A stretch of DNA of 64,000 nucleotides, taken from NCBI RefSeq assembly GCF_032854445.1, contig NC_088300.1, positions 31,169,608 to 31,233,607 of the forward strand, written 5' to 3'. Made by a program: the position numbers and the translations under genes. This document shows, piece by piece, positions 24,657-36,564 of the stretch; the first letter of the stretch is position 1, and each line of letters starts with the position of its first letter. Source of the DNA: Liolophura sinensis (taxonomy: Eukaryota; Mollusca; Polyplacophora; Chitonida; Chitonidae). Below the pieces are notes generated by a model. That model was not told where the DNA came from. It saw only the letters and a program-made list of their open reading frames with translations, and did no database searches.

Positions 24657-27600
24657 CTACAGAGACAATGTTTAAGGAGATACAATATTAACATGTGTGC
24701 TATACAAGTTAACCTGTACATCCTTCAACATTTACAATACAAACTGTATAAATTATAAATCCACTAATGAAAAGCAGAAAGCATAAATGCCGTTTACAGG
24801 AGGCCTTACAGAATCCTGTCCCTGTAAAGACTCACTTTCAGTATTTCCTTTGATACCATACAGCACTTTGTCCCTTTAAAGACTCAAGAAAGTTTTTTGT
24901 TTGATACTATACAGAACTTTGTCCCTTAAAAGACTCACTTGAAGTCTTTCATTTGATAGAACTCTGTAAAGATTCATTTGAAGTATTTTGAGAAACACCG
25001 AAGACAAGTATGGGATTGATGTGAGACAATTGTCAGAAAAGGGAACAAAAACCTACTAAACCTACAAGTATAGAAGTATTTGCCAAAATCATAATAAAAC
25101 TGAATGACTTGAACTATTTGCATGAGCATGACACTTCGTTGAACCCTGACTTTTATGATTCACCTCAAACATTTCCCCTCTACCTGACACAAACAACAGA
25201 CTCACCTGAAATACATGTATTTACAAATACCTGAAACTTGGCAGAACCCCGTCTTTTATGATTCACCTCAAACATTTCCCCTCTACCTGACACAAACAAC
25301 ACACTCACCTGAAATACATGTATTTACACATACCTGAAACTTGGCCGAACCCTCACTTTTATGACTAACTTTAAACAATTGCCCTGAATGAAGGAGATTC
25401 GCCTGAAATAATTACCTGAAATTTGGCTGACCCTGACTGACTCACCTCAAACAATTTGCTTGCACCTGACAGAAGGAGATTCACCTGAAAATATTTACCT
25501 GAAACCTGAATATTTACCGAACCCACACTTAAACGAATCACCTCAAACAACTGTCCTCCACCTGACAGAAGGAGACTTACCTGAACTATTTCGATGAAAC
25601 TTCAAACAATTGTCCTGCAACTGACAGAGATGACCTCACCTGAAATATTTGCCTGTGACTTTTCCAGCTTCCTCCGAGACAGCAGCATATATGGAGGTCT
25701 GTGCTCCTTGTTCAGGTGTCTTAGAAACCAGCATCAGCAGTGGGTATAAGGGATAAAGTGCCCACATGTGGTAGCCTGCCTCAGACATGTGCCTGGCCAG
25801 TTCTGTGTTGACCATGCCAGGGTGAAGGGCATTCACAGTCACACCAGTTCCTGTAGCCATCCAGCAGAAAGGAAACAATGCATACACAGACATGTATAGA
25901 ACTATTTGCAAGTGTAGCCTTAAGACCAGTCTTAAAGTACACAAGAAAGTGTAAATTAAAGTCACATTTAATGGTCTAACTAACCCATCTGAAGTATCTT
26001 AACTGGACGAAATAGAAACTTTCAACGCTACACAAAAAGGCACTTTTATATGCCATTTCTACAAATTATGCCCCTGATATTTTTTAGGACAGCTTCTGCC
26101 TCTTCAACTACTGTGCCTTCACTTATGGCGCTGCCAAACGCCTGACTGACAACTCATGTGTGATGTTAGAACAACGTTTGTTACATAATTAATGTTATGT
26201 TTGATTGGTGTTTTATGCTGTACTCAGGAATAGCAATACACAGTATATCACATGCAACGATGGGCAGGTTGGGAGAAAACTGTGCAGAGTCCTGGCAACA
26301 AATGGCACATCTGATGACAGAGTAATGTCTTCTCTAAGAGCAAATGTTATATTTGGTGACAATGCCTACAGAAAAATACTTCATGCATAGCTAAATATAT
26401 TGGAGCCGGATCAAGTTTTTGTGAAACCTAGCCATAAGAATTGTTCCATTCTCAGAGCATAGTTATACTCATAGAGCCATATATGAACTGAACAGAGAGA
26501 AATGACCATCAGCCATTCTTACCTTCAAGTCTTCTGCTTAGCTCTCTTGTGAACAGCACATTAGCCAGCTTACTCTGAGAGTACGCAAGTCTAGGGTGAT
26601 ACTCTTTTTGAAAATTTATGTCATCAAAATTAATTTGTCCACCTGTAAAAAAAAAACATTCAATAGGAGCACTGGCTATATGCACTCACTCATTTGCCTT
26701 GGCTTGATTGTAACTTGGAACATTATCGCTGAAATGCTGGTCATTCTCAACAAGAGTACTAGATACATGAGATGCAAAATACCATGTCAATAACTTAGAT
26801 TAAAACATGACAATACAAAATATGTAAATGTACATTAGTAGGCCGTACATCATAGCCTCAGTGGGCCGTACATCATAGCCTCAGTGGGCCCTACATCATA
26901 GTCTCAGTGGGCCCTACATCATAGCCTCAGTGGGCCCTATATCATGGCCATCAGTAGGCCCTACATCATAGCCTCAGTAGGCCCTACATCATAGCCTCAG
27001 TAGGCCCTACATCATAGCCTCAGTGGGCCCTATATCATGGCCATCAGTAGGCCCTACATCATAGCCTCAGTAGGCCGTACATCATAGCCTCAGTAGGCCC
27101 TACATCATAGCCTCAACAAGCACAATGGCAGTCAGTTTTATGGGTAAAGGAAATTGAAGTCGTGGGGTAAACCATCTACCTCTGGCAAGTCACTGACAAA
27201 CTTATCCATGTGTGACTATCCCATATTAGTGAAAGTCAAATGGTATTCAACAAATGTTAAAGTGCCAATGTGCAAATGGCCTTACGTGTACATGTACGTG
27301 CTTTGTGGGCTGCTTTTTATCACCAAGAGCAGTGCAATAATGCAATAATTAAATAGGAATGACATACGTATATGGGCCCGTGATGACACATTGATGATAC
27401 GGCTTGGAGCTGATTTTTTTATCTTTTCCAGCAAGAGATTTGTCAATAGGAAATGACCCAGGTGGTTAGTTGCAAACTGCATCTCATAACCTTCCACAGA
27501 CTTCCAGTTCGGGCACATCATGATACCTGGAGGAGCAGGTAGTAAAAGAAACATACCAGTCAATACAGGTGACGTTCTAAGCTAATGCTTTAGGTTGACT

Positions 27601-29295
27601 GTATATGCTGAAGGTAGACAAATACTTGTGAAATTGATGTAGGACTCATCCCAATCTAAGGGAGGTAATTTACCACAGCTGAAGTTAATGACACAAGAAA
27701 AACCAGAGTAGCTTCCCTTGAAAACTATTCCTCTATTAAAGCACAGAGCACAAAAATGTATAAAAAAACCATTGAAAACAAGGCAGCATGCGAAAATATG
27801 ATATTTTTTTTCACTCATTTTAACTGTAAAATCACCCTTGCACTATAAGTGTCTTGGACTGTATCAGTGTATCCACTGCTCAACACTGAATGAAACGAAA
27901 ACATGCAAATACAAAGGAGTGTGATTATCAATGTCATTACCAGCGTTGTTGAGAAGAATATGGATGTCTTTTTCAGCTGCCAATGTCTCCCTGGCAAACT
28001 GTCTCACAGACTCCAACGAGGCCAAATCTAGCCGTCTGAAGATGATGTTGCCATTTCCTGAGGCTCGTCGAATTTTCTTGGCCGCCTCCTCCCCTCTGGT
28101 CACATCTCTACAGCCTAGGACTACCCGTGCTCCTGAACAAACATGGTGGTCGAACAGAGTTTGATTGACTTCAATGTTGATTAATAGTACACTCAAGAAT
28201 TTTGTACTTGTACAATGACTATGATTTTCCATGGGTTAAAGAAATGGGACTGCCCAGCGTAACCACGGACCTTTGGGAAGTTAGTGACAAACTTTTCCAT
28301 CGGTGATGTACAGATATGCACACCATTTTGGTGGACACCTATACTTTGTCAACTACTTATTCTCATCGTCTCCACACAGAGTTAGAGCTTTGGGGCAAAT
28401 TCCCTATCCAAGGTCAGATTTATTTATTTATTTATTTATTTATTTGACTATACTCAAGAATATTTCAATTATACGACATTGGCCAGCATTATGGTGGGAT
28501 GAATCCAGGCAGAGCTCGGTGAAAACCAAGGTCAGAGTTGTAGCACAAAAATATATGCTATTTAAATACCAGTACACCCAAGTGTAAATATAAAGTTATT
28601 ATATGTACAATGCATCTCATTTACAAATGTGTTACAAAATGAAAGAATAAAAAATCATTTTGCAGTTTTGTTACCCAAACCAGTTGACAAGATCACACAT
28701 GTTCAATTTATCTTTCTTTTTCCTGATGTAATATGCATTTGAAAATGTTTTTCTTTGCAATAAGTTGTAATGCAATATAAAACATGATTTCTTTGTGGGC
28801 AAAACTCTGACATAGTTCTGTGATAACTAACAAATCAGGTTCTAGTTTCAGACAGGAGATGTTGACAATTACAGATAACACCTATAGTAAATATGACCTT
28901 TGGCTCCAACCTTTGACTAAAAGTTCATGTGCACTGACCACAAGGTCAGGAGAATAGCATAAAATGAGTATGGCCAACCGCTGAAACTGAATAATTTTGG
29001 AGATCCATATTCTAGGCTGAAATGCTGTGGCAACCCAGATGTATGGCAAAACAAAGTTCCCTGCATTCAGAATGAGTAATAAAAAGTGACATTTGCCAAT
29101 AAAACATTGGAAAATAACTGTGAGCGTGGAAGAGTTCCTTAAAAGTATACTTACCTCTCTTTGCCAGATCCAAAGCTGTTTCAAAGCCAATGCCAGTGTT
29201 ACCTCCTGTGATAACGACTGTCTTTCCATCCAGGCGAGCTTTACTGCGAAACACACCTCCAACAAAATAGGTGCGCAACAATTTTAACCCAACAG
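24554..29295 (-). CDS. Retinol dehydrogenase 11/12/13/14-like short-chain dehydrogenase, 6 exons seen
   Basis: This gene encodes an NAD(P)-dependent classical short-chain dehydrogenase of the membrane-anchored retinol dehydrogenase (RDH11-14) type, which interconverts retinol and retinal or reduces related lipid aldehydes. Minus-strand exons are 29155-29295, 27941-28132, 27368-27526, 26523-26642, 25640-25850 and 24554-24656. They total 926 bases, and all phases agree. Visible motifs are the TGGNTGIG cofactor loop, LLNNAG, INVSS with the catalytic Ser, YSQSK with the catalytic Tyr and Lys, and HPGMVNTEL. The coding end is a TAA. The family is usually 310-340 residues, so only a short first exon (start codon and membrane anchor) is missing. 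It should lie upstream of 29295, but I could not identify it. Exact substrate and subfamily are not decidable by eye. Confidence 0.93.
24805..24990. repeat. Degenerate tandem repeat in the last RDH intron
   Basis: Three diverged copies of about 65-70 bases share TTTGTCCCTTTAAAGACTCA-like and TTTGATA strings. It lies in the same intron as the array at 25122-25640. Confidence 0.6.
25122..25640. repeat. About 103-bp tandem array abutting the exon E donor
   Basis: GAACCC recurs at 25141, 25244 and 25347 (103 bases apart); two or three shorter, more diverged copies follow up to the exon edge. Each copy contains TCACCTGAAA or a close variant (25202, 25305, about 25399, 25480, 25577). This is the complement of the real donor TTTCAG/GTGA at 25640, so the array carries about five extra copies of the exon-intron junction. 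Confidence 0.88.
25640..25850 (-). CDS. RDH-like exon E: PG-motif exon
   Basis: This exon encodes [20 protein letters not shown], a hydrophobic [12 protein letters not shown] segment and [20 protein letters not shown] ending GKYFR. The donor TTTCAG/GTGAGG at 25640 also marks the edge of a tandem array whose units copy this donor. Confidence 0.94.
26200..26310 (-). mobile_element. SINE family A fragment
   Basis: TTGATTGGTGTTTTATGCTG then TACTCAGGAAT, and further on GGGCAGGTTGGGAGAAAAC and GCAGAGTCC, match the tail and body of family A on the minus strand. The middle is diverged. It lies in an RDH intron in sense orientation. Confidence 0.65.
26523..26642 (-). CDS. RDH-like exon D: YxxxK exon
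   Basis: This exon encodes [20 protein letters not shown] followed by [24 protein letters not shown] supplies the catalytic Tyr and Lys. Acceptor TTTTACAG and donor GTAAGA are canonical, and phases match exons C and E. Confidence 0.94.
26838..27117. repeat. 23-bp minisatellite, about 12 copies, RDH intron C-D
   Basis: Units of the form CAGTAGGCCCTACATCATAG plus CCT repeat with GGGCCC/GGGCCG variants, and a longer variant (TATATCATGGCCAT) appears twice. The GGGCCC core is palindromic. It is not near a splice site. Confidence 0.93.
27368..27526 (-). CDS. RDH-like exon C: catalytic serine exon
   Basis: This exon encodes [35 protein letters not shown] and [12 protein letters not shown]. The NHLGHF and NVSS motifs are diagnostic of RDH11-14-like proteins, with the second Ser catalytic. 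Acceptor CTCCAG, donor GTATGT. Confidence 0.94.
27941..28132 (-). CDS. RDH-like exon B: NNAG exon
   Basis: This exon encodes [20 protein letters not shown] through [15 protein letters not shown] to HILLNNAG. The Arg after GC and the Asp in LDLA suit cofactor and adenine contacts of RDH-type enzymes. Donor is GTAATG; both ends are in phase 1. Confidence 0.94.
28416..28535 (-). mobile_element. SINE family A, 5'-truncated
   Basis: The plus strand shows seven TTTA units, then GACTATACTCAAGAATATTT and GGCCAGCATTATGGTGGGA, the family tail and body seen from the other strand. The tRNA head is missing. It lies in RDH intron A-B in sense orientation. Confidence 0.8.
29155..29295 (-). CDS. RDH-like exon A: cofactor-binding loop
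   Basis: The acceptor TTTTTCAG precedes 29295 and the donor GTAAGT follows 29155. It encodes [20 protein letters not shown] then GGNTGIG, the Rossmann dinucleotide loop, and ends in phase 1 after LAKRG. The exon opens with two bases of a split codon, so a 5' exon must exist. Confidence 0.93.
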
Positions 29296-30785
29296 CTGAA
29301 AAATACAGAACATAGCTTCAAAAGACAAATGTTTGGTTGACAGTTTATTTTATCAGACTGACTTATTTAAGCTGTACATAAGAGTATGTTCAGTTTATCA
29401 CCTGATACCACACCAACCACCAGGCATCTCTGAAGAAAATAAGAGGAAAAAGAAAATGTTCAGCCTAGTAATTAAAAACAAAAAACTCGGACTTTTGTCT
29501 TCAAATGTACTTTTAAAGGAATACAGAACTGCCACTGTTTGGTTGTTGTGTGCAAGCCAAGCAGAGGCTAAGCTAAATTTTATCAACTGCAGATTTACCG
29601 GCAGAGCACCCAAGTGTGTCCAGGGACAGATACCTTAATATAGGATGACCCAAACACACATATGTACTACACATATACCTGTACCATCGGGACAATAAGC
29701 CTTTAATTTTTTTCTGGGACTCTAGCATAACTCTCAATATCTGTCTCTATATACAGCCTGACATACAATTGAATATCTACCCTAAATACAGCACATGGTA
29801 CCCATTCATGCAAATGTGTTAGTTTTGATACACTCACCCCTACCCCCTACCCCATACCCAACTCCTTTCTTCCCGACAATCTAACATCGTTATCACGATA
29901 GGTGTGTTGGTGCATGTATTTACTCAGGAGATCTGTTACCAGCATGCTCTGTTAACCAAGCAACTGTTATGTCGCCATGTTACATGTATCATATACTATA
30001 GGAGTTCTGAATATTGGTCTATAGGTTATAATACTAGTATATATGCACATGTAGTAAAAATCTAACTAAGATTACTGGAAATCTAACGTATCATTAAGAA
30101 CGAGAAATATGTACAAGTGCACATATGCACATACTTTGCTCAGGATGTGCATACGTGCAGTTGGGTGAGATATTACATCAGAAATAACAAGTGCGTGTGT
30201 GTGTGTGAGGGGGGGGGGGAGGGGGGAAGGAGTTGTCTACAGTTATATACTGGTCTGAGTACAATGCCTGCTGGTTGAGGAATATTTGTATGTGCCAAGA
30301 ATATGGTGTATCCAAATATTCCTCAACCAACAGTCAACATACTCAGACTTACAATAAATACAGCAATTAATAGTGTATCCGGTGTTTACTATGTCTTTAC
30401 TTCAGGGCCGGGCCTACTATACTGACCTGTGGAAAGTTAATATCTGGGACACACGGCCAACAAGCAACTTAGATCCGTCTTCACATGGCCTCAGCCCTTG
30501 ACATGGGCCATGCCTCTGTCACAGGGATCACATTATATCTAAATATACCAGTAGCCTAAACTAGGTACGCTACCAGTATATATAAAGCTTACAAGGATAA
30601 CTAATTAGTTTGTTAAGTAGGCTACATTCCTGCATTGGTAGGCCTATAGTTCAAAAAATAGCCCAAGGCCAGTGCCACCAGAATATTAGGGCAAATTGGT
30701 GCAGGTGGTAGAATCAAACATTTTCATATTTCATCATCATTATCAGCTGTCTTTTAATATATGATAATCTCAGCGTTCGGGGCAA
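29296..30785. other. Upstream region of the RDH-like gene
   Basis: This should contain the missing first RDH exon and the promoter, but neither could be identified. A GT and poly-G simple repeat lies at 30190-30228, and a hairpin at 30252-30350. Confidence 0.4.
30252..30350. repeat. Inverted repeat, 37-bp arms
   Basis: Arms 30252-30288 and 30313-30350 are complementary with few mismatches around a 24-base loop. The inner stem TGGTTGAGGAATATTTG is perfect. Its size fits either a small MITE or a pre-miRNA-like hairpin; no seed or family was recognised. Confidence 0.75.
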
Positions 30786-30789
30786 TTTA

Positions 30790-31275
30790 ACAAAACGCCT
30801 TCTTAACTTTCTACATTCTGTTATATTCCAACTGCAGTTTCAAACTTCATGTTATTTTCAAGGGATATGAATATGAATGTCCACAGAGGTCTTTATATAG
30901 GATATGTGTTGTATATGTACAAATATTATGTCACAGATTATCCACAGGGTCATCCGTTCAATGCTAATAAAGATGCATCGTCACTTGTCGCCCTGAAGAT
31001 AAACACTTAGATACTGATTTTTCAATTGATTGCTGCTTAACAGCATTATACATGTACGACCTTGTTCCCAGCAACAATTTATCCATGTATTATGCCATGT
31101 AACCAAACCACTGCCTGTTTTGACATGTACGTAACATGTTCCTTAGTTACTGGTAACACATATCCTATATAAAGACCTCGATGGGCATTCATATTCACAT
31201 TCCTTGAAAATAACATGAAGTTTGAAACTGCAGTTGGAATATAACAGAATGTAGAAAGTTAAAAAGGCGTTTTAT
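30790..31275. mobile_element. Fold-back element with about 120-bp terminal inverted repeats
   Basis: The left arm (about 30790-30910, starting ACAAAACGCC) and right arm (about 31155-31275, ending GGCGTTTT) are reverse complements over about 120 bases with few differences. They share CTTTCTACATTCTGTTATAT and CTTTATATAGGATATGTGTT. The interior of about 244 bases has no coding potential. It is a non-autonomous DNA transposon or MITE; the superfamily is unclear. Confidence 0.88.
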
Positions 31276-31397
31276 TACTTTTTTTCCTCTGTAAATTCTC
31301 CTCACCAGTGGATCTTTCTCTATTTCTTCAAATAGGCCTACACACTTGAGTACGGCGTAAAACACCAATCAAAAAAAAAAAAAAAAAAAAAAAACAA

Positions 31398-31437
<40 letters not shown>

Positions 31438-32574
31438 CAAAATCAAATAGGAACACTAGTTCTTGCACACTTATTGATTATCAATTTAGATATGCAGCTT
31501 TAAAGTTGCGTATCATCATCATCTGTCATACTGTCTGTAACAACCTTGATCCCAAGTACACGACGTACTACCAGAGCACTCACCAGTCGAAAGGAGGCCG
31601 GAGAGCAGGATGTAATGATTTTCACAAAATGATTTCAGATTATCAAATGAGAAATCTGAAATCAATTCTGTCAAATCTGAGTAGAATGGCATGTTGATTT
31701 CTTGCTGCACCATGCAATGACACAACAAGTTAACAGCTCAACCCTCCTTAAAACTATACTGTCCCACTTTGTAACTTGGCTTTTATGTTTACCTTGGGCA
31801 GTGTGATAGTATGTTACTCGCCTCACAACACAGAAGAGTTCCCTCTGGGATGAACCTTAATCCCAGGGACCCGCTCCGACCGTCAAGTCATTTTCGCAAA
31901 GCGTATAATATTACCGATGGGAGAAAGACGCATTTATATCTTGGACACCACATTCTCTTTGATAAAAAATCCCAAAGACAAACAAAACTAAACAAAATCA
32001 AAACCAAAAAACGCTTATATTTGTAACGAAATAGTCGTTCCCAGGTATCACAAATAATGTACAACTGAATTGCAACATTTGGCATCTTTGTGTCTTTTTA
32101 TTTGCAACACTAGAATAATAGAATACACCAGAATACAATCTATAGGTACTGTGTCCTGAAGTTTTGCAACGTTGTTGTTAACGTTTACCAATTAAGTATA
32201 CCAAAGAGTTGACTTTTATTTTTCTTTTCATTCAAATTAAATGCATTGCTAGAGTTATTTGCATTGAGAGGGCCAGGGTGCAGGCAGTTGCTTAGTTGAC
32301 TCAAATCCAGTTCTTGCTAAACTTCAGCTGCAGCTAAACTTGAATTCAGTGGTTTTTCAGTGGTTAATGCCAGGCCCTTGCCATTTCTTCCTGACTGACG
32401 TTGTACTTGTGAAAAATACTTGAACATCAATCAAACAAACAAATTTATGCCTGTGGACAAAAGAATACAATAAACTTTGGTTTACTTCATTTTTTTGTAT
32501 AGTTTCTTTTAGAGTGCTCATCATCTCAGTATCTCAGTTTGTTTCATGCATGGAGAAAGCCTGAATAACTGATT
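31276..32574. other. Intergenic stretch with SINE tail and microsatellites
   Basis: A plus-strand SINE family A tail lies at 31338-31372. It is followed by an A run, a CA microsatellite and a TA microsatellite to about 31436, as often seen at retrotransposon 3' ends. No gene is recognised in the rest. Confidence 0.45.
31338..31436 (+). mobile_element. SINE family A tail with A/CA/TA run
   Basis: CTTGAGTACGGCGTAAAACA then CCAATCAAAA is the 3' tail of family A on the plus strand. The expected ATAAA tail is replaced by poly-A, (CA)n and (TA)n. It is 5'-truncated. Confidence 0.75.
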
Positions 32575-32775
32575 GATATATTTATTTATTTATTTATTTG
32601 ACTGGTGTTTTAGCTGTACTCTAATATTTCACTTATACGACGACGGCCAGCATTATGGGGGAAGGAAACCAGGCAGAGCCCGGGGAAAACCCACAACCAT
32701 CCACAGGTTGTTGACAGACGTTCTCACCTACAGACGGAAAGGAAGCCAGCATGAGCCACAGCCGTGGTTTAGATG
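32575..32775 (-). mobile_element. SINE family A copy
   Basis: TTTA units, GACTGGTGTTTTAGCTGTAC, ACGACGACGGCCAGCATTAT, then GGCAGAGCCCGGGGAAAACC and GGAAGCCAGCATGAGC give tail, body and start of head on the minus strand. The B box end is eroded. Confidence 0.85.
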
Positions 32776-33817
32776 AAATGTCACCAAAAATGTATTTTTA
32801 AAGTTTTGTGAAATAAGGCCTTGAACTTGTGTCCTGAGCTGGATTTGAACACACCACCTTAAAGGTTTTTTGATACTGTAAACATATTTTTAAGGGTTAA
32901 CAATGCTGCCTTGCTGTAGGCCATCTCGCACATTATTTAATACTGAACAGAAAATATAAATGCATCAAAAACACCACAGAAGACTTTTTTTCACAAGGTT
33001 AACTTTATTCTGTAAGGTTTCACATTAAAATAATGTATAGGATTTTGTTTCAAAAGTGTAAATTGATAATATTCCTCCACATGGCATGGGTAAAACGTCA
33101 CGTCTGGTGAACGGAGAAGACAAACATGGAGATAAAGACAGAGGGTCAAGAGGGAGGGGTAAGGGAGTAAAGAGTAGTAAGCATAACATTAAGAGCCAAG
33201 TAGGTAAAGAATTTCAATTCCTAAGTCTCAAGTACCGATAAGTAATGTGAGGTCTTTAGTACTGCATGTGGTACTAAGGATGCATAACATTACCATCTTG
33301 CTGAGCGGTCTTGCATGCATAAGGAGGAAAATGGTATTAAATGTCAAAATATCTAGATCTATATACTGTATAAAGATAGACTGAATATTGCACAATAGTT
33401 CATAGCAAATAGAACCTACAATTAACAAATATGGTATGCAACAAGAAATTCTCCTTAACTGTCCACCTAAACAGATATGATCATATACATGCACAACTTC
33501 AGCAAAAGGTATCAGTGACTAAACAATGCTACTTTTGGGTAATCTTAGATTTACATGGCTGAAAAGACCCATGTATATCGCCACACTGCAACTGGAGTCA
33601 CAAAGACATATAAACTTTGTCACATCTGAATTAATCATACTTATTCTGCTGACTGGATGTAAATGTAAAAATGTTCAAAACACCACGGACGCTGCCACGG
33701 CTTTCTGGCAGCTCTCATTATGCTTCATAAACAGCTTTTCTCCTCCATAGACACAACAACATTGTGCTTGTTGAAGTCAGTCAGGTATGAATGAAAAAAA
33801 CTTTTGTACAAAGCTTT

Positions 33818-33866
33818 AAAAAAGTGGAATCCATTTAAAACTGCAGTAATAAGATTCCACTTTTAT
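33818..33866. repeat. Short inverted repeat
   Basis: AAAAAAGTGGAATC (33818-33831) and GATTCCACTTTTAT (33853-33866) form a stem of about 13 bases with a 21-base loop. It has no run of T and no coding context; meaning unknown. Confidence 0.55.
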
Positions 33867-34070
33867 GTTAAATTGTGTTAACGTTGTTTTAATCATTCAT
33901 GCAGCTACTCAGTGCCTCAAAGTGTCTTATGTATTGGGTTTAACCCTTGCCACCCTTCACCAAAATGTTGTTGAAAATTAATAGACAATATTCAAGTATA
34001 TCTACATTTTTTTTTTCTGTAATCTTCACAATGCACTGTCAGCCAATTAAGGAAAATTCAGTATACTGAC

Positions 34071-34188
34071 CTGGGTCCTGTTTCACAAAGCGGCATTTGT
34101 TGTATGATATTTTGTACATCACTTTTACTGTACCATTGTCCTATATGTGCGATTACTGTACATGTGCGACATCTTGTGAAACTGGGCA
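34071..34188. mobile_element. Small MITE-like element
   Basis: CTGGGTCCTGTTTCACAAAG at the left and the inverted form ATCTTGTGAAACTGGGCA at the right (34171-34188) form imperfect terminal inverted repeats around about 80 bases. Similar TTTCACAAAG termini are familiar from invertebrate MITEs; family not determined. Confidence 0.6.
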
Positions 34189-36564
34189 CTGACCCTTAAT
34201 TTGATACACATGTACAATGAAGCATAATCTCTCTTGAACACGGCTCGTTAGCTTCAATAGAACTTCCACAAATGAAGAACAAGGTTTGTCATTTATCATC
34301 AGTAAATTACGTCACTTTAGTATGGAGCAATATGCCAGCTCTTAAAACAATTAAAACCTAATGTCTCGACACGTTTCAACTTGCTTCCTGAAAAGAGTAT
34401 CAGTCTTACGCTTTTACCATCCTAGGTATATTAGCAGAAACAAAGAAGAGAGTAGTCTGCCTCATGCAAATTGAGACAAATCCATTGATCCATTCGCTTT
34501 TTGAACAATTTGCTTTTGAAATCACATCCAATAGTCTACAATGGTTTTGCAAGTACCAAGTATGACAGTTTATCTAGAGTACTAAAAGAAACAGTGACAT
34601 GTAATGTGTATATAATACATTAGGGAATGTGAGGTTGGCTTAAACATCACGCAGTTAATTGCAGGAATTTGCAGAACTGTGGCGTTACTTAGCTAAGGTA
34701 TACACAGATCAGAAACAGAGCATTCACTAGACACATGTACAAATGGTTGTCAACTCCAAGGAGAAAAAGTTATTGTTCTCAATACACACAAGAATTCATA
34801 TCTCTGTTTTTTGTTTTGTTTTGTTTTTTGTTGATTTTTTACATTTTCACACCATATTATGTACATATGATAACAGGTTAATTATTAACAATTTTAAATC
34901 AAATTCTATACATCTATGAATCCTAGGTAGACTTTTTTAAAATCCACAGCTATAGTATGTTATTGAAATTGACATTTTTTCCTGATACATCACTGAAACA
35001 TTTAATAAAGAAGATGTGCTCTAAATTGTTCCATAATTTATTTTCACTTATACTTTTTATTCTGGCATTTCAGACTAAATACACAATCAATGTTGATTTC
35101 TTTTTTTTTTAACATCTAAAATAATCAGCATACAGTATATCAAGAAGTGGGATCTTAATTATGAGATCTGGTTCCAAATATATATATATACAGCTGAAAT
35201 AATCCTGATTAGCCTTTACTGAATTACCAGATTGTCTCCCTTCCCAATGGAAGTACATATATGTTCACACACTGAATGTTAATTACACTGTAATAAGTAT
35301 ATCACCTAATATTAACAAAAAAATAAAAATAACATACTTCCCAAAGGTAAATAATCTTTTTATGCAATAATCCTACTGAGACTGGCCCATACATTTACTG
35401 AGGCTGGCCCATATAGTCTGCATTTCAATTGCCATGATAATATTTGGCAAACAATACGTATTGCTAGCTAAAAGTTATACCGTGAGCATATCATACTCAA
35501 AAACCAATGTATGGTTTTGCAATATCTTCTTAAAGCACTCAACAAAGCTCTGATCATCTGTAAAATTACAATTCCTTACCAAGTCTTAATTCAAGTAATT
35601 AAAGTATTAATTTACGTACTCATTCATTTATTAGATTGTTGCTTAACACCACAATCAAGGAAAAGCAAATGATTAATCTGCTGTGTTATTCTTTCTCAAT
35701 TACATTTCATAGAAATAAAAGTGTAAATTCAAAATGGTTTTAAAGTGTCTTGTACTATCTATGAGACCACGTACATGTATCTAAATACTGTGTTGCCAAA
35801 AGCACAGTTGTGCCAGTTCATAACAGGTTAGTAGCGCAGTTGATTTAACAACAAATTTAACTGCACAAATTTTAACATGACAGTTTACTTATTTAATTAT
35901 AAATTAACAAGTGTTCAATATTTACATACAAAAATTGAGCACAGAGACAGGAAAGGATATCTAGATGAGGAGAATTACTATCTGTCGCATAATCTAGCTA
36001 ACTTGTAACACTGGCTTGGGCTAAACTGAGATGCTTTATGAACCCTTGAGAGAACAGGGAGGCGAGCCACAAACTGACTGGCGTTATTCATAAGGTGGGA
36101 GACTTTCTCTGGTTATTGCTGACATCAGGTGCTTGTTCATACAGGATTTACTGACAATTCTCTGATGTTACTTGCACTTGTGGCCACAGTGGATCTATAA
36201 CAAAACGATTTCATGGTCCAATGCACACAGTGAAATTTGCACACAGTAAAATCAAGGAGAAACCACGACGTTTTTTTCGTCCCAGATGCAAGATAGCTGC
36301 GAGATGCTATCTACAGTCAGTGGACATAAATATTCGTCACTTCCATAACATAGCGGCATTGTGCTTCACCAAGTGGATGTGTTTATGTTCAGCTCTATTT
36401 ACAAGCATAGAAATATGTCAAACCTGTTATATGAAATAGACTATAAGTTGTCATAAATACATTCACGACATCATATTGTTGTCCGCTCTTACGGTTTGTT
36501 TGTAGACACTGTTTGACAAGATGGATCAGAAAGACAAACACCTGAGTAGGGGGAAGATAGAAAA

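Larger units (their letters stand above)
32776..36564. other. Intergenic stretch
   Basis: No gene is recognised. It contains a short hairpin (33818-33866) and a small terminal-inverted-repeat element (34071-34188). Canonical minus-strand AATAAA sites are present (for example near 33005) but cannot be assigned to a transcript. Confidence 0.35.
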
